Of a stretch of 64,000 nucleotides of DNA, positions 17,174 through 26,749 are shown in pieces; within the stretch, counting starts at the first letter, position 1, and each line of letters begins with the position of its first letter. The position numbers and the translations under genes were made by a program. This DNA is from Mariprofundus aestuarium (lineage in GTDB: Bacteria > Pseudomonadota > Zetaproteobacteria > Mariprofundales > Mariprofundaceae): contig NZ_CP018799.1 of assembly GCF_002795805.1 (NCBI RefSeq), forward strand, positions 1,915,001 to 1,979,000, written 5' to 3'. The notes beneath the pieces are model-generated. The model saw only the letters and a program-made list of their open reading frames with translations, was not told the origin of the DNA and did not search any database.

Positions 17174-17249
17174 TGGTGGGCGCTGCAGGGTTCGAACCTG
17201 CGACCTACGGCTTGTAAGGCCGTTGCTCTCCCAGCTGAGCTAAGCGCCC
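17174..17249 (-). tRNA. tRNA-Val (TAC), copy 2
   Basis: 76 nt, identical to copy 1, with encoded CCA and anticodon TAC. It lies 56 bp downstream of the hupB stop, after a weak hupB terminator, and could be reached by read-through from hupB. Confidence 0.97.
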
Positions 17250-17250
17250 G

Positions 17251-17277
17251 AAAAAAACAAGGACTAAACAGCCCTTG
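17251..17277 (-). terminator. Probable hupB terminator
   Basis: CAAGG/CCTTG stem with a 10-nt loop followed on the minus strand by seven T. The stem is short, so termination may be partial and allow read-through into tRNA-Val. Confidence 0.5.
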
Positions 17278-17305
17278 CTTCTCGAAAGTGTTTTATTATC
17301 AGCTA

Positions 17306-17578
17306 TTACTTAACAGCGTCTTTAAGTGCTTTACCAGCTTTGAACTTAGGTGCCTTCGATGGGCCAACTTCGATCGCTTCACCAGTGCGTGGGTTGCGTG
17401 CTGTACGTGCCGCACGTTCTGCCACTGAGAAAGTACCGAAACCAACGATGCTTACTGAGTCACCGCCTGCCAGAGCGCCAGAGATACCGCCCAGTACAGC
17501 TTCAACAGCACTACCAGCTGCAGCCTTACTAAGGTCCGCTGATGCGGCCACGTGGTTTACCAAATCTGCTTTATTCAT
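17306..17578 (-). CDS. hupB: DNA-binding protein HU
   Basis: 90 aa from the ATG at 17578 (GGGAGG four bases upstream); an in-frame extension to 17629 overlaps the promoter and is not used. Begins [38 protein letters not shown] is the beta-arm region, with the GFGTF core and the RNPRTG tip that inserts into the minor groove. It is a histone-like dimer that bends and compacts DNA. Located directly downstream of lon, as in many Proteobacteria, but with its own strong promoter. Confidence 0.96.
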   Translation of the reverse strand: MNKADLVNHVAASADLSKAAAGSAVEAVLGGISGALAGGDSVSIVGFGTFSVAERAARTARNPRTGEAIEVGPSKAPKFKAGKALKDAVK

Positions 17579-17609
17579 TATTCCTCCCGCTGCGTTCAAT
17601 GGAGTGCAA

Positions 17610-17639
17610 CTATAAGCAACAGACCCCATATCCTGTCAA
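17610..17639 (-). promoter_or_regulatory. Sigma-70 promoter of hupB
   Basis: On the minus strand a consensus -35 TTGACA (17639-17634) and a -10 TTATAG (17615-17610) are separated by 18 bp, with a TG upstream of the -10. The likely transcription start is about 30 bases before the hupB ATG. Confidence 0.75.
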
Positions 17640-17665
17640 CCGATTTTTTTTGTTTTTCCTCTAGT

Positions 17666-20098
17666 TCAATGCGCCACCGTCGAGCTGTCATCCAGATAGA
17701 TATCGCCAACGCTCCCCGGCACAAAATTCCCGGATATACTCATGCCTGCCGGCAAGCGAGTCAAGGCGTGTTCAAGCACTTTATCCATATTTGACACGGC
17801 ATGAATGCTCAATCCCTTTAAAATATCCTCATGAATGTCTTTCAAGTCCTTTGCATTCTCTTCAGGGATAATCGCATCGGTCAATCCACCGCGATGCGCA
17901 GCAAGCAACTTCTCTTTCAAACCGCCAATTGGAAGGGCCTTACCTCGCAGTGTGATCTCACCGGTCATGCATACATTGCGCCTGACCGGAATTCCCGTCA
18001 AAGCAGAAACAATGGAGGTAGCCATGGCAAGGCCCGCCGATGGACCATCCTTCGGAATAGCTCCCTCAGGAACATGCACATGAATATCCACCTTCTGATG
18101 GAAATCCGGCTTCAAGCCCAACTGGGAGGCACGTGAACGAACATAGGTAAGCGCAGCCTGAATCGACTCCTGCATCACATCACCCAACTGCCCTGTCACC
18201 GTAAGCTTACCCTTGCCGGGCATAAGTGCCGTCTCAATCTGCAGCAACTCGCCACCAACCTCAGTCCAGGCAAGACCAGTCACCACACCAACCTGATCAC
18301 TCTCTTCGGCCAGGCCGAAGTGGTATTTGCGCACCCCGAGAAACTCCTCGACATCGCTTGCGCTGACACGAATCAGCTCTTCACCACCGGACTGCACCAG
18401 CTTGCGGGCCACCTTGCGACAGAGCTTAGCCAGTTCTCGGGAAAGGCTTCGAACGCCAGCTTCCCGTGTGTAATAACGGATAATCTCAGTCAGGACATCA
18501 TCCTCAATCACCAGTTGATTCTTATTCAGGCCATGGTTCTTCATCTGCTTCTCCAGCAGGTAACGACGGCCTATCTCAAGCTTCTCATGCTCTGTGTAAC
18601 CGGAGATCGAGATGATCTCCATACGATCGAGCAGAGGACCAGGGATATTGTAGCTATTCGCAGTGGTTATAAACATCACATCGGAGAGATCGTAATCAAC
18701 CTCAAGGTAGTGGTCGTTAAAGCTATGGTTCTGCTCAGGGTCAAGCACCTCAAGCAGAGCTGAGGATGGATCACCGCGGAAATCGGCCCCCAGCTTGTCA
18801 ATCTCATCAAGCAGGAAGAGCGGATTTTTCGTACCCGCCTTCTTCATCGACTGGATCACCTTACCCGGCATAGAGCCGATATAGGTGCGGCGATGCCCCC
18901 TGATCTCGGCCTCATCACGTACGCCGCCAAGACTCATGCGCACATATTCACGTTTGGTTGCACGTGCAATTGATCTGGCCAGCGATGTTTTGCCCACACC
19001 CGGAGGGCCTACAAAACAGAGTATCGGCCCTTTCATCTTGCGAACCAGGTGCAATACGGCCAGATGCTCGAGAATGCGCTCTTTCACCTTCTCCAGTCCG
19101 TAGTGATCATCTTCCAGCACCTTCTCGGCGGCAGAGATATCCTTACTTACCCTTGAGCGCTTTTTCCACGGAATATCAATCAGCCAGTCCAGATAGTTGC
19201 GCACTACGGTTGCTTCAGCACTCATCGCCGGCATCATCTTCAAACGCTTAAGCTCTGCGTCAGCCTTCTCTTTGGCTTCTTGACTCAGACCCAGCTTCTG
19301 AATCTTCTCTTCAAGTTTCTGCAGGTCACTCTCGGCATCCTCGTCGCCCAACTCTTTCTGGATCGCCTTCATCTGCTCGGAGAGATAATACTCGCGCTGA
19401 CTCTTCTCCATCTGGCGTTTGACGCGTCCACGGATACGCTTATCTACCTGCAGCAGCTCCATCTCATCTTCCATATGGACATACAGGCGCTCCAGGCGGG
19501 CAGTCACGCTACGCAACTCAAGCAGTTCCTGCTTGTCCTCAAGCTTCAAACTCAAGTGTGCAGCAATTGTATCGGCCAGCTTATCCACCTCTTCCACGGC
19601 AGACACGGAAACCATCACCTCAGGAGGCAATTTCTTATTCAGTTTTACATAAGATTCAAATTTATGGACCAGTGAACGGGATACGATATCCAGTTCCTTT
19701 TCATCCTCAGCCAACCCTTCCATTAGGGAGAAGCGGGCGCGAAGAAACGCATCACCGGCAATCAGCTCATCAATCTGGATGCGCTCTCCACCCTCAACCA
19801 GCACCTTGATTGTACCGTCCGGCAATTTCAGTAACTGCAGGATATTACCAATGGTGGCAATTTGATAGAGATCGTCGGGGCCGGGATCATCGTGCGCGGC
19901 ATCTTTTTGAGCCAGCAGGATAATCTGCTTGCCCGAGCCCATGACCTCCTCCAGCGCCTTAACAGATTTATCGCGACCAACAAAAAGCGGCACGATCATA
20001 TGAGGAAAGACAACAATGTCCCTGAGCGGGAGAACGGGCAACATATCTGCTACCACCTGCACCTCTTCACCTCTCTTCTCTTTGGAAAATTCAGCCAC
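17666..20098 (-). CDS. lon: ATP-dependent protease Lon
   Basis: 810 aa from GTG at 20098 with AAGGAG six bases upstream. N-terminal LON substrate-binding domain ([22 protein letters not shown]), coiled middle region, AAA+ module with Walker [10 protein letters not shown] and Walker [10 protein letters not shown], and C-terminal peptidase with PKDGPSAG (Ser687) and [10 protein letters not shown] (Lys730) forming the Ser-Lys dyad. It degrades misfolded and regulatory proteins in the cytoplasm. The length equals that of proteobacterial Lon. It follows clpX on the same strand, in the common tig-clpP-clpX-lon-hup order. Confidence 0.97.
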   Translation of the reverse strand: MAEFSKEKRGEEVQVVADMLPVLPLRDIVVFPHMIVPLFVGRDKSVKALEEVMGSGKQIILLAQKDAAHDDPGPDDLYQIATIGNILQLLKLPDGTIKVLVEGGERIQIDELIAGDAFLRARFSLMEGLAEDEKELDIVSRSLVHKFESYVKLNKKLPPEVMVSVSAVEEVDKLADTIAAHLSLKLEDKQELLELRSVTARLERLYVHMEDEMELLQVDKRIRGRVKRQMEKSQREYYLSEQMKAIQKELGDEDAESDLQKLEEKIQKLGLSQEAKEKADAELKRLKMMPAMSAEATVVRNYLDWLIDIPWKKRSRVSKDISAAEKVLEDDHYGLEKVKERILEHLAVLHLVRKMKGPILCFVGPPGVGKTSLARSIARATKREYVRMSLGGVRDEAEIRGHRRTYIGSMPGKVIQSMKKAGTKNPLFLLDEIDKLGADFRGDPSSALLEVLDPEQNHSFNDHYLEVDYDLSDVMFITTANSYNIPGPLLDRMEIISISGYTEHEKLEIGRRYLLEKQMKNHGLNKNQLVIEDDVLTEIIRYYTREAGVRSLSRELAKLCRKVARKLVQSGGEELIRVSASDVEEFLGVRKYHFGLAEESDQVGVVTGLAWTEVGGELLQIETALMPGKGKLTVTGQLGDVMQESIQAALTYVRSRASQLGLKPDFHQKVDIHVHVPEGAIPKDGPSAGLAMATSIVSALTGIPVRRNVCMTGEITLRGKALPIGGLKEKLLAAHRGGLTDAIIPEENAKDLKDIHEDILKGLSIHAVSNMDKVLEHALTRLPAGMSISGNFVPGSVGDIYLDDSSTVAH

Positions 20099-20177
20099 CT
20101 GTCACTCCTTCAGTCAGAATCGGCAAGCCTGCGGTAAGCCGCATGAAATGAAAACCATAATCAATCGTTGGGATAAA

Positions 20178-21449
20178 TCAGGATGCGGCCTCTGCCACCT
20201 TAGGTTCCTGATCGCTCTTGAAGAGCAATAACGGCTTGCTCTTACCTTCAACAGCTTCGCGGTTGACTACACACTTTTCTACATTAGGCATCGTTGGAAT
20301 ATCATACATCACATCCAGCATGACCGATTCCATAATTGCCCGCAGCCCACGTGCGCCGGTCTTACGCTTGATCGCCTTCTCGGCAATCGCCTCCAGCCCA
20401 TCATCTGTAAAGGAGAGCTCCACATTGTCGTAGCCCATCAGTGCCGCGTACTGTTTAACCAGTGCATTCTTCGGTTCGGTCAAAATGCGCAGCAGTGCAT
20501 CCTTATCGAGCAGGCTGAGTGTTGCCACGGCAGGAAGCCTTCCGACCAGCTCAGGAATCAAACCGTATTTGATCAGATCCTCAGGCTCAACATGGCTCAA
20601 GATTTCGCCAATATCCTTCTCATCATCGGACTGCACCTGCGCCCCGAAACCGATCGAACGTGGCTTGCCTTTCACCTCGATCAACTTTTCAAGACCTGCG
20701 AATGCACCACCGAGAATAAACAGGATGTTGGTTGTATCAACCTGCATGAACTCCTGCTGGGGATGTTTGCGTCCTCCCTGAGGGGGAACAGCAGCAACCG
20801 TGCCTTCAATCAACTTGAGTAGTGCCTGCTGCACGCCTTCACCGGAAACATCGCGCGTAATTGATGGCCCTTCCGACTTGCGAGAGAGCTTGTCAATCTC
20901 ATCAATATAGATAATACCACGCTGCGCCTTCTCGATATCGTGATCAGCTGCCTGCAAGAGCTTGAGAATAATGTTCTCAACATCCTCACCCACATAACCT
21001 GCCTCGGTCAGTGTAGTAGCGTCGGCCATGACAAACGGCACATCAAATACGCGCGCCAATGTCTGTGCCAGAAGTGTTTTGCCGCAACCAGTCGGACCCA
21101 GAAGCAGTACATTTGACTTGGAAATTTCAACATCGTTCTTCTCATTGTGAGCGATGCGCTTGTAGTGGTTATACACGGCAACGGAGAGCAGTCGTTTCGA
21201 AGCCTCCTGGCCAATCACATACTCATCCAGATAAGCCTTGATCTCGGCAGGGCGCGGAAGACCTATCTCTTCCTTGCTATCCTTCGGCTCTCCAGAGAGC
21301 TCCTCTACAATAATCTCGTTACAGAGCTCTATGCACTCGTCACAGATAAACACGGTTGGACCGGCAATCAGCTTCTTTACGTCGTGCTGCGATTTGCCAC
21401 AAAACGAACAATATAAGGTATTGTCTCCGCCGTTATTTTGCGTCGTCAT
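20178..21449 (-). CDS. clpX: ClpXP protease ATP-binding subunit ClpX
   Basis: 423 aa from the ATG at 21449 with GGAGG upstream, overlapping the clpP 3' end by 17 bases. The zinc-binding domain has Cys14, 17, 36 and 39 (YCSFCG and ICDECIELC). Walker A GPTGCGKT at 118-125, Walker [10 protein letters not shown], and the IGF-like loop IGFGAQV that docks on ClpP. It unfolds tagged proteins, including those marked by tmRNA, and feeds them to ClpP. Confidence 0.97.
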   Translation of the reverse strand: MTTQNNGGDNTLYCSFCGKSQHDVKKLIAGPTVFICDECIELCNEIIVEELSGEPKDSKEEIGLPRPAEIKAYLDEYVIGQEASKRLLSVAVYNHYKRIAHNEKNDVEISKSNVLLLGPTGCGKTLLAQTLARVFDVPFVMADATTLTEAGYVGEDVENIILKLLQAADHDIEKAQRGIIYIDEIDKLSRKSEGPSITRDVSGEGVQQALLKLIEGTVAAVPPQGGRKHPQQEFMQVDTTNILFILGGAFAGLEKLIEVKGKPRSIGFGAQVQSDDEKDIGEILSHVEPEDLIKYGLIPELVGRLPAVATLSLLDKDALLRILTEPKNALVKQYAALMGYDNVELSFTDDGLEAIAEKAIKRKTGARGLRAIMESVMLDVMYDIPTMPNVEKCVVNREAVEGKSKPLLLFKSDQEPKVAEAAS

Positions 21450-22053
21450 CAGCACCTCCGGTCTTCACTTCCGCACGGGAAGTGAGCACTTTATCAATCA
21501 AACCGTAGTCCTTAGCTTCTTGAGCGGTCAAGAAATAGTCCCGCTCCACATCATCGGCAAGCTTCTCAAGAGGCTGTCCAGTATTGTTGGCCATCATCTC
21601 ATTCAACCGCTCTTTGAGCTTAATGATCTCGCGCGCATGAATCTCGATATCGGTTGCCTGACCCTGGAATCCGCCCAGTGGCTGGTGAATCATGACTCGG
21701 GCATTGGGCAGCGCATAACGTTTGCCTTTGGCTCCTGATGAGAGCAGATGTGCGCCCATACTGGCCGCCTGCCCAACACAGAGTGTAGATACATCACAAC
21801 GGATATAGTTCATGGTGTCGTAGATCGCCATGCCCGCAGTCACCAGTCCACCCGGAGAGTTGATATAGAGATAGATATCCTTATCAGGCCCTTCGGACTC
21901 CAGAAACAGCAATTGAGCCACAATCAGGTTGGCGACATTGTCATCCACCTGGCCGTTCAGAAAAACAATGCGCTCTTTGAGAAGACGGGAGAATATATCG
22001 TAGGAACGCTCTCCACGTGCAGTTTGCTCCACGACAACAGGAACCAGATTCAT
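21433..22053 (-). CDS. clpP: ClpP serine protease
   Basis: 206 aa from the ATG at 22053 (AAGGAG five bases upstream). Catalytic triad Ser98 (GQAASMG), His123 (MIHQPLGG) and Asp172, as in E. coli. Forms the tetradecameric barrel that degrades substrates delivered by ClpX. An in-frame upstream ATG at 22071 is less well placed. Co-transcribed with clpX and perhaps tig. Confidence 0.97.
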   Translation of the reverse strand: MNLVPVVVEQTARGERSYDIFSRLLKERIVFLNGQVDDNVANLIVAQLLFLESEGPDKDIYLYINSPGGLVTAGMAIYDTMNYIRCDVSTLCVGQAASMGAHLLSSGAKGKRYALPNARVMIHQPLGGFQGQATDIEIHAREIIKLKERLNEMMANNTGQPLEKLADDVERDYFLTAQEAKDYGLIDKVLTSRAEVKTGGADDDAK

Positions 22054-22207
22054 GTGCTCTCCTTCATCCATTCAGATCAATAGTTTGCGGCCCAGCATAA
22101 AGTATACTTACGTAAAAGTCATAGCATGGAGCTTGCCAAAATCACGACCGACCGCCATAACATGACGGAAAGCTATGCCCAGAGCCGCTCAGAACGGTAT
22201 AGCTTGC

Positions 22208-23533
22208 TTACTGTTCCTGCTCGGACTGCCAGACGGAGAGTGGTTTTGTCACAGCTTTAGTCTTGGCTTGAGAAGCAATAAACTCAACACAGCGTCGCTC
22301 CAGTAGTGCATCGCGCATGGATGCAAGCTGCTCCTGCTGACCTTTGATCCAGCTCTTGAACTGATCGCGCTGTGCTTCCGGGTACTGCTGGGACTGACGA
22401 TCGATCTCGGCATCGACTTCAGCATCATCAATGGTCAAATCGCCAGATTCACGCACCTTCTGAAGCAGCACGGAAAGCTTCAGGCCACGCTCGGACCGGG
22501 TGCGGATCTCGGACTGAAAAGCTTCGTCCTGGATCATTTCAGGTGTTACTTCCATGCCCTGCTGCTTCATATTCTGCAGCACACGCTGCGCGGTTTCGCG
22601 CACATCCTGTTCAATCAAAGTTTCTGGGAGTTCTACCGGATTGGCTTCAAGCAGTGCATTCAGTGCCGCTTCGCGGGTAGACTGGTGAGAGGCCTGCTCG
22701 GCCTCTTCATTCAGGCGATTCAGGGCATCTGCGCGCAGTGCTGCGGCATCATCAAAGCCAAGCATCTTGGCCAGATCATCATCGTTTTCAGCGGTCAGAG
22801 GCTTACCCACCGATTTTACAGTTGAGGCGAAGCTTGCCGCCTTACCTGCCAGGTGTGCTGCCTGATAATCAGCAGGGAACTCCACTTCGATGGTGACATC
22901 TTCACCCGCCTTCTTGCCGACCAATTGCTCTTCAAAGCCCGGGATAAAACGACCTTCGCCAAGCACCAGGGGAACATCCTCACCCTTGCCGCCTGCAAAC
23001 TCTTCGCCATCAATCGAACCAACAAAATCGATATGCAGCTGATCACCAGTCTCTGCCGCACGTTCAGCTTCAATCTCAAATTTCACCTGTGACTTGCTCA
23101 AGCGTTCAATCACTTGGTCAATATCGGCCTCTTCAACCTCAACTGTTGTTTCGTCGAACTTCAATTTATTCAATCCATTGAGCTCAACGGTCGGCCAAGT
23201 TGTCACTGTCATAGTGAATGCAAAACCACCATCAGCAGGCGCAGGTTTTACCTGCAACTGTGGCTGTACAGCAGGTGTCAGACCGGATGACTCGATGGCA
23301 GCAATATAGTGGGCCTGGATAAGTTCGGAAACCGTATCTTCATGAAGCTTGGGTCCAAACTGCTTAGTAATAACGCTGTTAGGTGTCTTGCCCGGACGAA
23401 AACCCGGAAGCTTGGCCTGCGAGGTCAACTTCTTCATCTGCTCGGCATAGATGCGATCATACTCGCTCTGTGCTACAACCACATGCACCTCATGTTCGTT
23501 ATTTCCAAGGGACTTCACTTCAGTCTGAATCAT
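22208..23533 (-). CDS. tig: Trigger factor
   Basis: 441 aa from the ATG at 23533 with GGAG upstream. N-terminal ribosome-binding domain containing LPGFRPGKTPNSVI (the FRxGxxP signature), a middle FKBP-type PPIase domain (ETGDQLHIDFVGSIDGEEFAGGKGEDVPLVLG), and a long helical C-terminal chaperone region. It binds at the ribosome exit tunnel and protects nascent chains. The leader contains a perfect palindrome and a hairpin, listed separately. Confidence 0.96.
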   Translation of the reverse strand: MIQTEVKSLGNNEHEVHVVVAQSEYDRIYAEQMKKLTSQAKLPGFRPGKTPNSVITKQFGPKLHEDTVSELIQAHYIAAIESSGLTPAVQPQLQVKPAPADGGFAFTMTVTTWPTVELNGLNKLKFDETTVEVEEADIDQVIERLSKSQVKFEIEAERAAETGDQLHIDFVGSIDGEEFAGGKGEDVPLVLGEGRFIPGFEEQLVGKKAGEDVTIEVEFPADYQAAHLAGKAASFASTVKSVGKPLTAENDDDLAKMLGFDDAAALRADALNRLNEEAEQASHQSTREAALNALLEANPVELPETLIEQDVRETAQRVLQNMKQQGMEVTPEMIQDEAFQSEIRTRSERGLKLSVLLQKVRESGDLTIDDAEVDAEIDRQSQQYPEAQRDQFKSWIKGQQEQLASMRDALLERRCVEFIASQAKTKAVTKPLSVWQSEQEQ

Positions 23534-23548
23534 CACTATCTCCAAATA

Positions 23549-23595
23549 TGCAGGTGCTTTCCTGCAATACTATCGTTACAGGGGTTTAAACCCCT
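23549..23595. repeat. Palindrome and hairpin in the tig leader
   Basis: AGGGGTTTAAACCCCT at 23580-23595 is a perfect 16-bp palindrome. TGCAGG/CCTGCA with a six-base loop lies at 23549-23566, just upstream of the tig ribosome site. Neither is followed by a T-run. They could be an operator and a translation-modulating hairpin, but function is not shown. Confidence 0.7.
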
Positions 23596-23672
23596 CAGCC
23601 ACCGGCGGGCAAATATATGTAACGGATTTCCGCCGAAGCGCAAGGGATGGGAATCACCCCTGCACTTATAAA

Positions 23673-23756
23673 TGGTACGAGGAGGGGGACTCGAACCCCC
23701 ACACCAAAGGTACTGGTACCTAAAACCAGCGCGTCTACCAATTCCGCCATCCTCGC
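23673..23756 (-). tRNA. tRNA-Leu (TAG)
   Basis: 84 nt with encoded CCA and a class II variable arm (TACCTTTGGTG). The acceptor stem GCGAGGA pairs with its complement near the 3' end, the anticodon loop is TTTAGGT (TAG), and the T-loop is GGTTCGAGTCC. It lies 140 bp upstream of tig on the same strand. Confidence 0.96.
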
Positions 23757-23876
23757 ACAGCGCTTCAACTAAAAAGGAGTAAAAGCATGCCTTACCCCCT
23801 GCAAAACGGTCGCGAATGATGCCACCGCCCTAACTGAAATCAAGAAACAGTCCAATCGATCCTGCAACACCCCTAA

Positions 23877-25334
<1,458 letters not shown>

Positions 25335-25437
25335 AACATCATCTGAAAGACTGGCCATATGTAGTCACACTGCATATGGCCAGTATTGTTGATGAGTTAG
25401 TACAGGACAGCGTTCACCCTGTCTTGGTCGATTGAGT

Positions 25438-26674
25438 GACTGCTCTTGGCTGCGGATTTCAACTCGTCGACGCAACACATGCGTTAAATCTCTCTGCCGG
25501 GGTTCTAAAGTTCAACGTCTTTCTTGGACGTTCGTTAAGCTCCCTTGCCACATAACCAAGTTGGGCCTGTGAGTGAATAGAGAGATCAGTTCCTTTCGGG
25601 AAATACTGGCGAAGAAGTCCATTGGTGTTTTCATTGGAACCGCGCTGCTCAGGGCTTTTGGGATCGCAGAAACAGACATTGATGTCGGTCGCCAGAGTAA
25701 AGCGTTTGTGATCTGCCATCTCCTTGCCCCGATCCCACGTTAGTGATTGATAGAGTCCATCAGGAAGCCTTTTCGAGTGTTTGATCAAGGCATTGATGAC
25801 CGTTTCGGTTTTTCTGTCAGCCACCTTCATCCACATTACGTAACGGGTATGACGCTCGACCAGTGTGGCGATATAACTGTTGTTAGAACCTGCAATCAGA
25901 TCGCCCTCCCAATGCCCCGGTACTGCCCAATCTTCTGCAATGGCTGGCCGCCCGCTAATTGAAACAGCATCGGTGATCCTGCCATGATTATCTCTCTTCT
26001 GCGTATGGTGGCGTGAACGACGCATGACCCGTGTACGTCTCAGGTGTGTCAACAGCCCCTTCTTCAATGCGCCTCGGGTCTGGGGTTTCGTGCGACCCCT
26101 GGTAATCCTCCTGCTCCGGGTGGGAGAACTTTAGCCGCCCGGCAATCTGCTCCGGCGACCATGACGACTGTAGCTTATAGTTGCCACGGCGAGCGCCAAT
26201 GCACTGTTCTTCACCAGTTTACAGGGCTGAGGTCGATGTGCACGTTCCCATGCCGCACGACCGCCTGATTTGCCCGATAGTTCTGTCGGTCTCCATAACG
26301 CTTGATCTCACGGCTTACCGTAGATGGAGCTCTGCCAAGCTTCTCGGCAATAGAACGGATCGAATGGCCGGTAACAATTGACCGCGATATCTCTTCTCGC
26401 TCTGCCATGGTCAGTGCCAGTCTCGAACGCTGACGTTGAGCAGGGCGGATGCCACCGCTCTCGGACAGGATGCGCCCTATTGAAGAGTAGTTTCGGTCAA
26501 ACAGCTGTGCAATCTGCTGAAGTGAGTCGCCTTTTTGCCAGCGATCCCACATCATCGCCTTCTGGGTTTCCGTGTAATAGATGCGAGGTCTTTGTTTCAT
26601 TTGCAACACTCCTCCTGTCTTTAAAGGCTCTAGTGTGTTGCATCGACGGGTTGAATCCACAGTCGGAAGCAGTC
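25438..26674 (-). mobile_element. Decayed IS30-family insertion sequence
   Basis: About 1237 bp bounded by imperfect 40-bp inverted repeats: 25438-25478 (GACTGCTCTTGGCTGCGG...) and the complement of 26635-26674 (GACTGCTTCCGACTGTGG...). These differ at several positions and by one indel. A single transposase frame, broken by mutations, fills the interior. No clear short target duplication could be recognised. It sits between purB and the VWA gene and ends 75 bp after the VWA stop. Confidence 0.88.
25459..26660 (-). pseudogene. IS30-family transposase, frameshifted
   Basis: The N-terminal part (26660-26211) has the helix-turn-helix region typical of IS30 (RSIAEKLGRAPSTVSREIKRY). The C-terminal part (26067-25459) has the DDE core: GHWEGDLIAG, SLTWDRGKEMADH and PEQRGSNENTNGLLRQYFPKG. 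Between them the frame changes at least three times: after RANQA the protein continues in another frame as AWERAHRPQPCKL, then as KLQSSWSPEQIAGRLKF, then as GALKKGLLTHL. About 20 bases of the expected SHETIYRSLFIQ stretch are missing. No active enzyme is expected. Confidence 0.88.
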
Positions 26675-26749
26675 ATTTAGCATTCCAGCATCTCAAAACT
26701 GAATTATCATTACAGGAGTTTAGAAAAGTTATATAACTACTACTCCTTC

